Shown here in pieces: positions 17,587-26,678 of a stretch of DNA of 64,000 nt. Origin of the DNA: Dokdonella sp. (GTDB lineage Bacteria; Pseudomonadota; Gammaproteobacteria; Xanthomonadales; Rhodanobacteraceae); contig JADJQH010000002.1 of the NCBI GenBank assembly GCA_016712865.1, positions 124,001-188,000 on the forward strand. Reading direction: 5' to 3'. The notes below the pieces were generated by a model. That model did no database searches and was not told the DNA's origin. It saw nothing but the letters and a program-made list of their open reading frames with translations. Position 1 is the first letter of the stretch, and each line of letters starts with the position of its first letter. The translations under genes were made by a program, and so were the position numbers.

Positions 17587-19566
17587 ATGCGTGCAGGTTT
17601 GCATTCAAGAATTGCGGTCGCGTTGTCAGTGGTACTGATGATTGGCGCTTGTTCACCACACCCGGAAACGCCCAAGTCCTCCGACTCCCCCGTGGTCACC
17701 ACAGCAACGGCACCTGCCACCGAGGCAGCACGTCCTGGCAAGCAATACGCCATTGCAGACTTCATCGACACCACCTCGATCTTCGGTGCGTCCTTTTCAG
17801 CGGACGAGAAGCGAATCCTGTTTTCCTCGAACAAGACCGGCGTGTGGAATGCCTACACCATGCCGACGGGTGGCGGCGATTGGTCTGCAGTAACGTCCTC
17901 GGCCACCGACAACAACTATGCGGTGTCCTACTTTCCTGCCGATGAGCGCAAGCTGGTTACACGCGACCAGGGCGGCAACGAGCTGGATCACCTGTATGTG
18001 ATCGAGCTCGACGGCAGCGAAAAGGACCTCACGCCCGGCGACAAGCTGAAGGCCGATTTTCTGGGTTTCAACCATGCCGGCAGCGCCTTTTACGTCGCCA
18101 CCAATGAGCGTGATGCAAAGTTTTTCGACCTTTACCGCTACGACGCCTCGACCTACGCACGCAAGCGTGTCTACGAGAACGCGCAGGGCCTGGATCTGGG
18201 TCCGGTTTCCGGCGATGGGCGTTACCTGGCGCTGACCAAGACCCGCACGACCAACGACAACGACCTGCATCTGGTCGAGCTGGCCAGTGGAAAATCCGTC
18301 CACCTCACCCCGCACGAGGGTGATGCCAGCTTCAGCGCCGAAGATTTCTCGCCCGACGGCAAGTACCTGTACTACACCAGCAACCAGGGCAGCGAATTCA
18401 GCCGGATTCGACGTTACGACCTCGCTGCCGCTACTCATGAGGACGTACGCAGCGAGTCCTGGGACATCATCGACGTTGCCTTCTCGCACAACGGCAAGTT
18501 CCGCGTCGACATGACCAATGTGGATGGCAGGACCCGCGTCGACGTGTTCGAAAATGCCACCGGCGCTGAACTGGCATTGCCAACGCTGCCTGCCGGGGAG
18601 ATCCGCAACCTGCGCATTGCACGTTCGGAAACGCGAATGGCCTTTTATCTCAACGGTGACCGCCAGCCAAACGATCTTTACATGCTGGAATTCGGCAAGA
18701 GCGCGCCAGAACGCCTGACCACCTCGCTCAGCAGCAGGCTGGATCCCGACGATCTGGTCGACTCCAGCGTGGTGCGCTTCAAGGCACGCGATGGCCTGAT
18801 CATCCCCAACATCCTGTGGAAGCCGCATCAGGCGACGGCGCAAAGCAAGGCACCGGCGCTGCTGTTGGTCCATGGCGGTCCGGGCGGCCAGACCACGCGC
18901 GCGTACAACGTCCTCGCGCAGTTCCTGGCCAATCACGGCTATGTGGTACTGGGCATCAACAATCGCGGCAGCTCCGGTTATGGGAAAGCCTACTTTGCCG
19001 CCGACGACGGCAAACACGGGCGCGAACCGCTGTGGGATTGCGTGGACGGCAAGAGCTTCCTGCAGACGCTGGACTACGTCGATGCACAACGCATCGGCAT
19101 CATGGGCGGCAGCTATGGCGGCTACATGACCGTGGCTGCACTGGCGTTCCAGCCCGAGGAGTTCAAGGTCGGCGTCGACATCTTTGGCGTCACCAACTGG
19201 TTGCGCACGCTGGAATCCATCCCGCCGTATTGGGAGAGCTTCCGTGAAGCGCTGTACCAGGAAATCGGCAACCCTGCGACACAGCGCGACTTCCTGGTGG
19301 AAACCTCACCGTTGTTCCACGCCGACAAGATCACCAAACCGTTGATGGTGTTGCAAGGAGCCAACGATCCGCGCGTCATCAAGGCCGAGTCCGACGATAT
19401 CGTGGCGGCAGTGAGGAAAAATGGCGTGCCGGTGGAGTACGTCGTGTTCGACGACGAGGGTCACGGCTTCAGCAAGAAGGAAAACCAGATCGAGGGTTAC
19501 GGCAAGATGCTGGTGTTCCTGGATACCTACCTGAAAGGCGACGCCGCTGCGTCAGCACCCAGGTAA
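17587..19566 (+). CDS. S9-family prolyl oligopeptidase-like serine peptidase, lipoprotein
   Basis: 659 residues from the ATG at 17587, which has CGGAG nine bases upstream; an in-frame ATG at 17536 is less likely because it would precede the signal peptide. The N-terminus has a lipobox (VLMIGAC), so the protein is probably lipid-anchored in the periplasm. A beta-propeller built of TolB/WD-like repeats covers about 60-400 (SADEKRILFSS, SPDGKYLYYTSNQ). The alpha/beta-hydrolase domain follows, with the triad S509 (GGSYGGYM), D594 (GANDPRV) and H626 (DEGHGF). It would cleave short peptides. It converges on pilZ with a 10-base gap. Confidence 0.92.
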   Translation: MRAGLHSRIAVALSVVLMIGACSPHPETPKSSDSPVVTTATAPATEAARPGKQYAIADFIDTTSIFGASFSADEKRILFSSNKTGVWNAYTMPTGGGDWSAVTSSATDNNYAVSYFPADERKLVTRDQGGNELDHLYVIELDGSEKDLTPGDKLKADFLGFNHAGSAFYVATNERDAKFFDLYRYDASTYARKRVYENAQGLDLGPVSGDGRYLALTKTRTTNDNDLHLVELASGKSVHLTPHEGDASFSAEDFSPDGKYLYYTSNQGSEFSRIRRYDLAAATHEDVRSESWDIIDVAFSHNGKFRVDMTNVDGRTRVDVFENATGAELALPTLPAGEIRNLRIARSETRMAFYLNGDRQPNDLYMLEFGKSAPERLTTSLSSRLDPDDLVDSSVVRFKARDGLIIPNILWKPHQATAQSKAPALLLVHGGPGGQTTRAYNVLAQFLANHGYVVLGINNRGSSGYGKAYFAADDGKHGREPLWDCVDGKSFLQTLDYVDAQRIGIMGGSYGGYMTVAALAFQPEEFKVGVDIFGVTNWLRTLESIPPYWESFREALYQEIGNPATQRDFLVETSPLFHADKITKPLMVLQGANDPRVIKAESDDIVAAVRKNGVPVEYVVFDDEGHGFSKKENQIEGYGKMLVFLDTYLKGDAAASAPR

Positions 19567-19576
19567 GGCGAAGGAT

Positions 19577-19942
19577 TCACATTGTGTGGGTGGCGCGCTC
19601 CTGGCCGAGTATGCCGGCCAGGATCGTTTCGATCTTGGTGCGCGCCGCGTCACCGTCGCTGGATTCGCTGAACTGCACGCCGATGCCCGCCGTCCGGTTG
19701 CCCTGGGCGCCGGGCGGCGTGATCCAGATGACCTTGCCCGCCACGGGCAGACGGTCCTTTTCATCCATCAGGGACAGCAGGATGAACACTTCATCCCCGG
19801 GGTTGTAGCGCTTGCTGGTCGGAACAAACAGGCCGCCGCCCTTGACGAATGGCATGTAGGCATTGAACAGGGCTCCCTTGTCCTTGATGGCAAGGGAAAG
19901 GATTCCCTGCTTGGGCATGCCGCCGCTGGCGGGTGTGGACAT
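19577..19942 (-). CDS. pilZ: Type IV pilus assembly protein PilZ
   Basis: 121-residue PilZ-domain protein. Segments seen: GALFNAYMPFVKGGGLFVPT, DEVFILLSLMDEKDRLPVAG and a C-terminal helix. The N-terminal RxxxR c-di-GMP-binding motif is absent, as in the pilus-type PilZ, which acts by binding PilB and FimX rather than the nucleotide. Its position right after holB (1-base gap) in tmk-holB-pilZ is the usual Xanthomonas/Pseudomonas arrangement. The ATG at 19942 was chosen because the longer open frame upstream is antisense-free holB DNA in another frame and lacks any homologous pattern. Confidence 0.93.
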   Translation of the reverse strand: MSTPASGGMPKQGILSLAIKDKGALFNAYMPFVKGGGLFVPTSKRYNPGDEVFILLSLMDEKDRLPVAGKVIWITPPGAQGNRTAGIGVQFSESSDGDAARTKIETILAGILGQERATHTM

Positions 19943-19943
19943 G

Positions 19944-20909
19944 TCACGATCTCCTGGCCGATGGCCAAGTATGCAACAGATCGAGCAGGACCAGATCACT
20001 GCGCACCTGGCTGGAAAGCAATTGGCGCGTGCGATTGGCTGCGGCAAACCATGCGGCCAACTCTGCAATTCCGGCACCGGCCTGCAATCCAAGTTGGCCC
20101 TCACCGCCGTTTGCCAAGCGTTCGGATTCCTCACGCGCAATGACGGCGGCGTGCCACAGCCGCTCATCCGGTCGGTCCGCCACCCAGTTCTCGGCAATCT
20201 GCAGGGCCTGCGCCCGCCCCTGCCCCAGGGCCTGGAGGTCACTCCGGCAACTCGCCTTGAGCTCAAGCACACCCTGCTGCGAGGCCTGCAGGGCCAGCCC
20301 CGGATTCCCAAGGCTGGCATCAAGAACACGCCGCGCCAGACTGGCATCGAGTCCGCTGCGCTCCAGCCACGCGCAGGCCTCTGCTTGTCCCGGCAACTTG
20401 ATCTCGAAGCGCTGGCAACGGCTGCGGATGGTGGCGGGCAATCGTGCAGGATCATCGGCCACGAGCACGATGATGGTGCGGCTGGACGGCTCTTCCAGCG
20501 TCTTGAGCAAGGCATTGGCGGCGCTGGCATTCATGCGGTCGGCGGGATCGACAAGGGCAAGCTGCAAACCACCGAACTGGCTGGACAGCGCCAACCGTTG
20601 CGACAGGGCGCGGATCTGCTCGATCAGGATGTCCGAACGCACCTTGCCGTCATCGCGCAGCTCCAGGGTGACCAGCACCCGATCAGGATGCGAGCCTGCC
20701 GCAAGCAATTGGCAGGCTCGACAGCTTGCGCAGGCGAATCCCTGCTCGCCGCGCTGCTCGCACAATGCGGCTGCAATCAGTTTGTCCGCCAGTACCCGCT
20801 TGCCCAGGCCACGCGGGCCGGATATCAACACCGCATGCGGCAATTCCCCGCGGCCGATGCGTGGCGCCAGCAGCTTCCAGGTTGGCATCAGCCAGGGTTG
20901 CAGGGACAT
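19944..20909 (-). CDS. holB: DNA polymerase III subunit delta'
   Basis: Clamp-loader subunit of the replicase, 321 residues. The AAA-like front part is recognisable (ELPHAVLISGPRGLGKRVLA) with four zinc-ligand cysteines around CEQRGEQGFACASCRAC, and the SRC-like motif lies in ATIRSRCQRFEIKLPG. The delta' subunit does not hydrolyse ATP. It overlaps the tmk stop by one base (TGATG) and is followed by pilZ. Confidence 0.95.
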   Translation of the reverse strand: MSLQPWLMPTWKLLAPRIGRGELPHAVLISGPRGLGKRVLADKLIAAALCEQRGEQGFACASCRACQLLAAGSHPDRVLVTLELRDDGKVRSDILIEQIRALSQRLALSSQFGGLQLALVDPADRMNASAANALLKTLEEPSSRTIIVLVADDPARLPATIRSRCQRFEIKLPGQAEACAWLERSGLDASLARRVLDASLGNPGLALQASQQGVLELKASCRSDLQALGQGRAQALQIAENWVADRPDERLWHAAVIAREESERLANGGEGQLGLQAGAGIAELAAWFAAANRTRQLLSSQVRSDLVLLDLLHTWPSARRS

Positions 20910-21544
20910 CAGCCGAGGCCTCGTTGCGAGAGGAATGCCGTGAGTGCTTCGCGCACTTGCCTGCCTACCGATTCGATGTCGCTGGCCGCATCAATCACGC
21001 GAAAACGTGCTGGTTCTGCAGCAGCCCGCTCCCGGTAACCCGCCCTGACCCGATCAAAGAATCCGAGGTCTTCGCGTTCAATGCGATCCGGTTCGCTGCG
21101 CAGACCCGCACGCGCCAGTCCGGTTGCCGAGGGAAGATCCAGCAGCAAGGTCAAGTCGGGTCGGATTCCCTGCGTCGCCCATGCCTCAAGCGCCGCGATT
21201 CGTTCAAGCGGCTGCCCGCGCCCTGCGCCTTGATAGGCAAAGCTCGCGTCGGTGAAGCGATCGGACAGCACCCATTCACCGCGCTCGAGCGCCGGCCGGA
21301 TCACCTCCTGCACCAGTTGCGCACGCGCGGCGAACATCAGCAGCAGTTCGCACTCCGCTGCAACCGGCCCCAACTCGCGATCCAGCACCAGCAAGCGGAT
21401 GGCCTCGCCCATCCGCGTGCCTCCCGGCTCCCGCGTCAGAATCGGCGATATCCCCCGGGCAACGAGGCCATCACGCAGCACCGCCAGTGCACTGCTCTTG
21501 CCGGCTCCCTCCCCGCCTTCGAGTGTGATCAGGCATCCTCTCAT
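20909..21544 (-). CDS. tmk: Thymidylate kinase
   Basis: Converts dTMP to dTDP for DNA synthesis. 211 residues. P-loop LEGGEGAGKSSALAVL at the N-terminus, DRE/REPGGT motif (LTREPGGTRMGEAIR), and DRFTDASFAYQGAGRG near 95-110. The ATG overlaps the mltG stop (ATGA), and the stop overlaps the holB start, so mltG-tmk-holB-pilZ is one tightly coupled operon. Confidence 0.97.
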   Translation of the reverse strand: MRGCLITLEGGEGAGKSSALAVLRDGLVARGISPILTREPGGTRMGEAIRLLVLDRELGPVAAECELLLMFAARAQLVQEVIRPALERGEWVLSDRFTDASFAYQGAGRGQPLERIAALEAWATQGIRPDLTLLLDLPSATGLARAGLRSEPDRIEREDLGFFDRVRAGYRERAAAEPARFRVIDAASDIESVGRQVREALTAFLSQRGLG

Positions 21545-22599
21545 TGCTGTTTTCGCCGTATCAGATAGCGCCTGACTGCCCGGTTGTGTTCGTCCAGGGA
21601 GTTGCTGAACTCGTGACGACCGCTGCCATCGCCCAAGGCCACGAAGTACAGGGCATTGCCAGCCGCCGGATGCAACACGGCATCGATTGCCGCCAATCCC
21701 GGCAGGGCGATCGGCGTGGGTGGCAGGCCGCCCCGGGTGTAGGTGTTGTACGGCGTGTCGGTGTCGAGATCACGGCGGCGGATGTTGCCGTCATAGGTTT
21801 CACCGAGCCCGTAAACCACGCTGGGATCCGTCTGCAAGCGCATGCCGATCTGCATTCGCCGTGAAAACACACCGGCAATCTGCGCGCGCTCGGAATCCAC
21901 CCCGGTTTCCTTTTCCACGATCGAGGCCAGGATCAGGGCTTCGTAAATCGATTTGACCGGAACGCCCGGATCGCGCCCTGGCCAGCGTTGCTCCAGTGCG
22001 CGCTGCATGGCCTCATGCGCATGGCGCAACACGCTGAAATCGCTGTCGCCGCGTACCCAGGCATAGGTTTCCGGCAAGAACCAACCTTCCGGATTGTCCG
22101 TCTCGATACCCAGGCGATGCGCAACGGTGGCTGCATCCAGACCCGGCAATTCCTGATTCAAGCCTGCTTCCCTGGCCAGCGCCAGGCGCAGCTGGCGAAA
22201 GGTCCAGCCCTCGACGATGGTGAAGTGATGCTGCACGACCTTGCCCTGCGCCAGCATGGACATCAACTGGCGCGGCGTCGTGCCAGGCTCCAGCCGGTAC
22301 TCGCCCGCTTGCAAGCGCGATGCAATCTGCATCTGGCGTGACAGCAGCTTCCAGTACACCCGTGGCTCATTGCTGAATTGGCGACTGCGCAACTCATCGA
22401 CGATGCTGCTGAACGATGCACCACGAGGAAAATCGATCAACTCTGCCTCTTGCAACGCGAGCGGCGTGTCCGCGAAACGCTGGAAATCCCGCCATGCCAG
22501 CCAGCAGGCCAGTCCAAGGCCGAGCAGAACCAGCAGCAGCAAGATTTTCAGGCGCGCGCCGCCGGCGGGAATGGAGGCAATTCTGTCAGGCATGATCAT
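21541..22599 (-). CDS. mltG: Endolytic murein transglycosylase MltG
   Basis: Inner-membrane lytic transglycosylase that cuts nascent peptidoglycan strands. 352 residues with one N-terminal membrane segment (about 18-35), a LysM-like region (QAGEYRLEPGTTPRQLM) and the YceG domain. The catalytic Glu is in ILASIVEKETG (about 223-233); EGWFLPETYAW and the C-terminal GLPPTPIALPGLAAIDA are also family signatures. A second in-frame ATG two codons on is equally possible. Lies upstream of tmk as in E. coli. Confidence 0.96.
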   Translation of the reverse strand: MIMPDRIASIPAGGARLKILLLLVLLGLGLACWLAWRDFQRFADTPLALQEAELIDFPRGASFSSIVDELRSRQFSNEPRVYWKLLSRQMQIASRLQAGEYRLEPGTTPRQLMSMLAQGKVVQHHFTIVEGWTFRQLRLALAREAGLNQELPGLDAATVAHRLGIETDNPEGWFLPETYAWVRGDSDFSVLRHAHEAMQRALEQRWPGRDPGVPVKSIYEALILASIVEKETGVDSERAQIAGVFSRRMQIGMRLQTDPSVVYGLGETYDGNIRRRDLDTDTPYNTYTRGGLPPTPIALPGLAAIDAVLHPAAGNALYFVALGDGSGRHEFSNSLDEHNRAVRRYLIRRKQQ

Positions 22600-22647
22600 C
22601 CCAAAACGATTCCCCCGAGCGTATCAGGAATGGCCATCCGCTTTCGC

Positions 22648-24021
22648 TCACCCGGGCAAGCCGAACGCCCGCAGCAGGCCGCGTGCCTTGGCGCGGGTCT
22701 CGGCAAGTTCCGCTTCCGCATCGGAATCCGCAACGATTCCGGCACCCGCACGCAGGCAAACCCGCTGACCATCCATCAGGAGCGTGCGGATCAGGATGTT
22801 GAGATCGAGGTTGCCGTTGCGGTCGAGGTAGCCCAAGGCTCCGGTGTAAGGGCCACGCGCGCAGCCTTCCAGTTCGGCGATGATCTCCATGCAGCGCACC
22901 TTGGGACAGCCCGTGATGGTCCCACCCGGAAACACGGCACGAATCACCTGCCCGGGTGTTGTTCCCCGCCGGATCTGCCCGCTCACGTTGGACACGATGT
23001 GATGCACGTGGGCGAAGCTTTCCACTGCCATCAGTTCATCCACCCGCACGCTGCCCGGCTTGCAGATCCTGCCGAGATCATTGCGTTCAAGATCAATCAG
23101 CATGACGTGTTCGGCGCGTTCCTTGGGATGGCCGATCAATTCCCGTATGCGCAGCCCCGCATCATCCTCGGCCAGGCGCGCACGGGTTCCCGCGATCGGT
23201 CGGGTTTCAACGTGATCACCGCGCACCTTGACCAGACGCTCGGGCGAGGAGCTGGCGATGGCCCAACCATCACCCTGCAACAGGGCAGCAAAAGGCGATG
23301 GATTGGAGCGCCGCAATGCCTGATAGATGGTTGCCGCATCCGTCGCTTCGGGCAGGCTGATTTCCCAACCCCGTGACAGGTTGACCTGGAACACGTCGCC
23401 CGCACGAAGGTAATCCTTGATCTTGCCCAGCGCATCGAGAAATCGCACCGGCTCGTCTTCGACAATGCCGAGTGGTTGGACATCCGCATTGGTCGGCGCC
23501 GGCGCCTGATGCAGATCCAGCAAAGCCTGATCGATCAGCTGCTCGAAACCCGGCTCGGCGACTACGGTCGTCGTGTCGGCTTCGTGATCGACGATGAAAG
23601 CCAGCGGGCAGCGCAGCGCCATGGCCACGGGCATGTGTGAATGCGCGAGCGGCAAGCGCAAGCGTGGCTCGATCTGGCCAACCAGTTCGTAGCCGAGATA
23701 GAGCAACCACCCACCGTTGAAGAGCAGATCGGCCGAGGCGTCGGACACTGCTTCCGCCGTACGCACCCCGGCATGCGCCCTATCCAGCACCTCGAGAAAA
23801 TCCGTCCCCAGCACGACACCCTCGCCGCCTCGCACCTGCCCGTCTGCGTCCAGGCGAATGCAGTTCTGCGGAAAGCCCAGCAAGAGGTCATGGCGCGCAT
23901 GCGCAGTGCCGTGGGCGACACTTTGCAGGAGGCCCGGATATCGCGTTGGCCAGGCGCGTGCGAGCGCAAGCAGGTCATGACTTCCGGCCAGAACCCTGCG
24001 CAAACAACCCACCGCAGCCAT
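22648..24021 (-). CDS. pabB: Aminodeoxychorismate synthase component I (PabB)
   Basis: Chorismate-using enzyme that makes 4-amino-4-deoxychorismate for folate. 457 residues. The chorismate-binding core has DYLRAGDVFQVNLSRGW, IASSSPERLVKV, HVMLIDLERNDLGRI, AHVHHIVSNVSG and AVFPGGTITGCPKVRCMEI; the GG(S/T)ITG.PK form is PabB-like rather than TrpE-like. The motif that is PIKGT in E. coli PabB reads PIAGT here, as in TrpE, so the active-site Lys is absent. It sits where E. coli has pabC (between fabF and mltG). Anthranilate synthase is the only real alternative. Confidence 0.87.
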   Translation of the reverse strand: MAAVGCLRRVLAGSHDLLALARAWPTRYPGLLQSVAHGTAHARHDLLLGFPQNCIRLDADGQVRGGEGVVLGTDFLEVLDRAHAGVRTAEAVSDASADLLFNGGWLLYLGYELVGQIEPRLRLPLAHSHMPVAMALRCPLAFIVDHEADTTTVVAEPGFEQLIDQALLDLHQAPAPTNADVQPLGIVEDEPVRFLDALGKIKDYLRAGDVFQVNLSRGWEISLPEATDAATIYQALRRSNPSPFAALLQGDGWAIASSSPERLVKVRGDHVETRPIAGTRARLAEDDAGLRIRELIGHPKERAEHVMLIDLERNDLGRICKPGSVRVDELMAVESFAHVHHIVSNVSGQIRRGTTPGQVIRAVFPGGTITGCPKVRCMEIIAELEGCARGPYTGALGYLDRNGNLDLNILIRTLLMDGQRVCLRAGAGIVADSDAEAELAETRAKARGLLRAFGLPG

Positions 24022-24043
24022 GCGCGTGGTTATCCGACTGTCG

Positions 24044-25282
24044 TCAGAGGCGGCGGAAGATCAGGGTGCCATTGGTCCCGCCGAAGCCGAAACCATTCGA
24101 CACCGCAACCGAGATCGACTTGTCGCGCGCGAGGTTGGGAACGTAATCGAGATCGCAACCCTCGCCCGGATTGTCGAGGTTGATGGTCGGCGGAACCGCC
24201 CCGTGATGCATGGCCAGGATGGTGAAGATGGCCTCGACGCCACCGGCCGCACCGAGCAGGTGACCGGTCATCGACTTGGTCGAACTGACCATGGTCTTGT
24301 AGGCATGCTCACCGAGCACGCGCTTCAACGCGAGCGTCTCGGCAAGGTCTCCCAGCGGAGTCGACGTACCGTGCGCGTTGATGTAATCGATGTCTTCGGC
24401 ATTGACGCCTGCATCCTTCATGGCAGCAGCCATGCAGCGCGCCGGGCCTTCGCCGTTTTCGCTGGGGGCGGTCATGTGGAATGCATCGCTGCTGCTGCCG
24501 ATGCCCGCCAGTTCGCAGTAGATGCGCGCTCCACGCTTTTTCGCGGATTCGTATTCCTCAAGCACGAGGATGCCGGATCCATCACCCAGCACGAAGCCGT
24601 CACGGTCCTTGTCCCAGGGCCTGCTCGCGCGCTGCGGATCATCATTGCGCGTGGACATGGCCTTCATCGAACAAAAACCGCCCATCGCCGTCGGCACCGT
24701 CGCGTACTCGGCGCCACCCGTCACCATGATGTCGGCGTCGCCGTACTGGATCAGGCGCATGGCCATGCCGATGCTGTGGTTGGAGGTGGCGCAGGCCGAT
24801 ACCGCCGAGAAATTCGGTCCCTTGATGCCGGTCATGATCGACAGGTGCCCGGAAACCATGTTGATGATCGTGGACGGAACGTAAAACGGGGAAACCTTGC
24901 GCGGCCCACCCTCGTTGCAGGCAATCGTGGTCTTCTCGATGCCGGAGATGCCGCCGATGCCGGAACCGATCAAGGCACCCACGCGCTCGGCATTGCCGTC
25001 GTTGATTTCCAGACCGGCATCCTTGATGGCCATCAAGCTCGCGGCAACGCCATAGTGGATGAAGTGATCCATCTTCTTGACGTCTTTCGGCGGAATCCAG
25101 GCCGTCGGATCAAAGTCGCGCACTTCGCCTGCGATGCGCGTGGAAAACGCACTGGCGTCGAAGTTCGTCACCGGGCCAATGCCGCTGCGGCCCGCGGTGA
25201 TGTTCGACCAGGCGCTTTCCAGATCGTTGCCAATCGGACTGACCAGCCCGAGGCCGGTTACGACGACGCGACGTTTGCTCAT
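24044..25282 (-). CDS. fabF: 3-oxoacyl-ACP synthase II (FabF)
   Basis: Condensing enzyme of fatty-acid elongation. The ATG at 25282 ([18 protein letters not shown]) gives 412 residues, the family size; an upstream TTG would add 12 residues. Catalytic triad: Cys in [13 protein letters not shown], His in [13 protein letters not shown] and His in [15 protein letters not shown]. It is downstream of acpP but separated by a strong terminator-like hairpin, so it may have its own promoter or be expressed by partial read-through. Confidence 0.97.
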   Translation of the reverse strand: MSKRRVVVTGLGLVSPIGNDLESAWSNITAGRSGIGPVTNFDASAFSTRIAGEVRDFDPTAWIPPKDVKKMDHFIHYGVAASLMAIKDAGLEINDGNAERVGALIGSGIGGISGIEKTTIACNEGGPRKVSPFYVPSTIINMVSGHLSIMTGIKGPNFSAVSACATSNHSIGMAMRLIQYGDADIMVTGGAEYATVPTAMGGFCSMKAMSTRNDDPQRASRPWDKDRDGFVLGDGSGILVLEEYESAKKRGARIYCELAGIGSSSDAFHMTAPSENGEGPARCMAAAMKDAGVNAEDIDYINAHGTSTPLGDLAETLALKRVLGEHAYKTMVSSTKSMTGHLLGAAGGVEAIFTILAMHHGAVPPTINLDNPGEGCDLDYVPNLARDKSISVAVSNGFGFGGTNGTLIFRRL

Positions 25283-25345
25283 GCTCTTGTTCCCGTTTTC
25301 CGGATCGAACAGCGGCAACCATACGCCGACGTAGCGTTTCGATCC

Positions 25346-25378
25346 TCAAAATGAAAGCTGCGCCTCAAGGGCGCAGCT
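25346..25378 (-). terminator. Rho-independent terminator after acpP
   Basis: A 9-bp perfect stem (25356-25364 with 25370-25378, AGCTGCGCC/GGCGCAGCT) and a 5-base loop, followed on the minus strand by the T-rich TTTCATTTT. It lies between acpP and fabF, which are transcribed in the same direction. Confidence 0.75.
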
Positions 25379-25469
25379 CTTTGCGACTCCGGTCGTGCTG
25401 CCGAATCGGCCTGCCGGGTGGCAAGCCATGGCCCTGGTGCGGATGCTTGCTCCGCAGCCCGAGGCGTGA

Positions 25470-25709
25470 TCAGGCCTTGACGTGCGCCTTGACGTAATCC
25501 ACGGCCTGCTGGACGGTGGTGATCTTCTCGGCGTCCTCATCGGGAATCTCGCACTCGAATTCCTCTTCCAGAGCCATGACCAGCTCGACGGTGTCGAGCG
25601 AGTCCGCGCCCAGATCGTCAACGAACGAGGCATTTGGGGTCACTTCGTCCTCCTTCACGCCCAACTGTTCGACGACGATTTTCTTGACGCGTTCTTCAAT
25701 AGTGCTCAT
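25470..25709 (-). CDS. acpP: Acyl carrier protein
   Basis: 79-residue acidic carrier of growing acyl chains. The phosphopantetheine attachment site is Ser37 in [10 protein letters not shown]. Typical start [17 protein letters not shown]. It follows fabG after a 192-base gap and is followed by a terminator, so it is likely transcribed strongly as its own unit. Confidence 0.98.
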   Translation of the reverse strand: MSTIEERVKKIVVEQLGVKEDEVTPNASFVDDLGADSLDTVELVMALEEEFECEIPDEDAEKITTVQQAVDYVKAHVKA

Positions 25710-25901
25710 GAGTGTTTTGTCTCCCGAGGGAATCTCGATTCAGAATCTGGATCATGGAAAGGCGGCTGGCGCTTGCTGCCACCGGCCGCTGCGCAGGCTA
25801 GTTCCTGCGGGGCGCGGCGAATTGTAGTGGAACGGATCGACCCCTGCCAGCGCCGACCCGCGAACGGCTGGGCGCATGCGGAAAAGGCGGCCAAACCGTG
25901 C

Positions 25902-26645
25902 TCAGGCCATGTACATGCCACCGTTCACATGCAGGGTTTCACCGGTGATGTAGGCCGCCGCCGGCGATGCAAGGAATGCCACCGCTTCGGCAATATCCGA
26001 AGGCTCGCCCAGCCGTTGCAGTGCGATTTGACCGATCAGCGATGCGCGTTGTTCTTCGGGCAATGCGCGGGTCATGTCGGTGTCGATGAATCCAGGCGCC
26101 ACCACGTTGACGGTCACCCCGCGCGATCCGATCTCGCGGGCCAGCGATTTCGAGAACGCGACGATTCCGGCCTTGGCCGCCGCATAGTTGGACTGGCCGG
26201 CATTGCCGATCGCGCCGATCACCGAAGCGATGCTGATGATGCGCCCCTTGCGCGCCTTCATCATGCCGCGAAGCACTGCTTTCGAGGTTCGGAACACCGA
26301 ACTCAAATTGGTATCCAGGATCGCCTGCCAGTCATCATCCGACATGCGCAACAGCAGCTGGTCGCGCGTGATTCCGGCATTGTTGACCAGGATGCTGATG
26401 GCACCGAACTCCTTGCCAATGCCAGCAATCAGGGCATCGACATCGGCGCTGCGGCTGACATCCAGCACGCGGCCACTGCCACCGCGTGCTGCAAGTCGTG
26501 CCGCGATTGCCTGTGCGCCGGCTTCGCTGGTTGCCGTGCCAATGACGGTGGCACCGCGCGCAGCAAGAGTGTCGGCAATTGCCGCGCCGATGCCACGACT
26601 GGCTCCGGTCACCAGTGCAATTTCACCCGCCAGGGATTCTGTCAT
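25902..26645 (-). CDS. fabG: 3-oxoacyl-ACP reductase FabG
   Basis: NADPH-dependent short-chain reductase, 247 residues. Nucleotide motif VTGASRGIGAAIADTL near the N-terminus, NNAG (VNNAGITRD), catalytic Ser in IISIASVIGAIGN, and Tyr/Lys in SNYAAAKAGIVAFSK. Ends with NGGMYMA, the usual FabG tail. 33 bases after fabD. Confidence 0.97.
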   Translation of the reverse strand: MTESLAGEIALVTGASRGIGAAIADTLAARGATVIGTATSEAGAQAIAARLAARGGSGRVLDVSRSADVDALIAGIGKEFGAISILVNNAGITRDQLLLRMSDDDWQAILDTNLSSVFRTSKAVLRGMMKARKGRIISIASVIGAIGNAGQSNYAAAKAGIVAFSKSLAREIGSRGVTVNVVAPGFIDTDMTRALPEEQRASLIGQIALQRLGEPSDIAEAVAFLASPAAAYITGETLHVNGGMYMA

Positions 26646-26678
26646 TTCGTATTCCCGAGTTTGACCAATATGCCGGGT

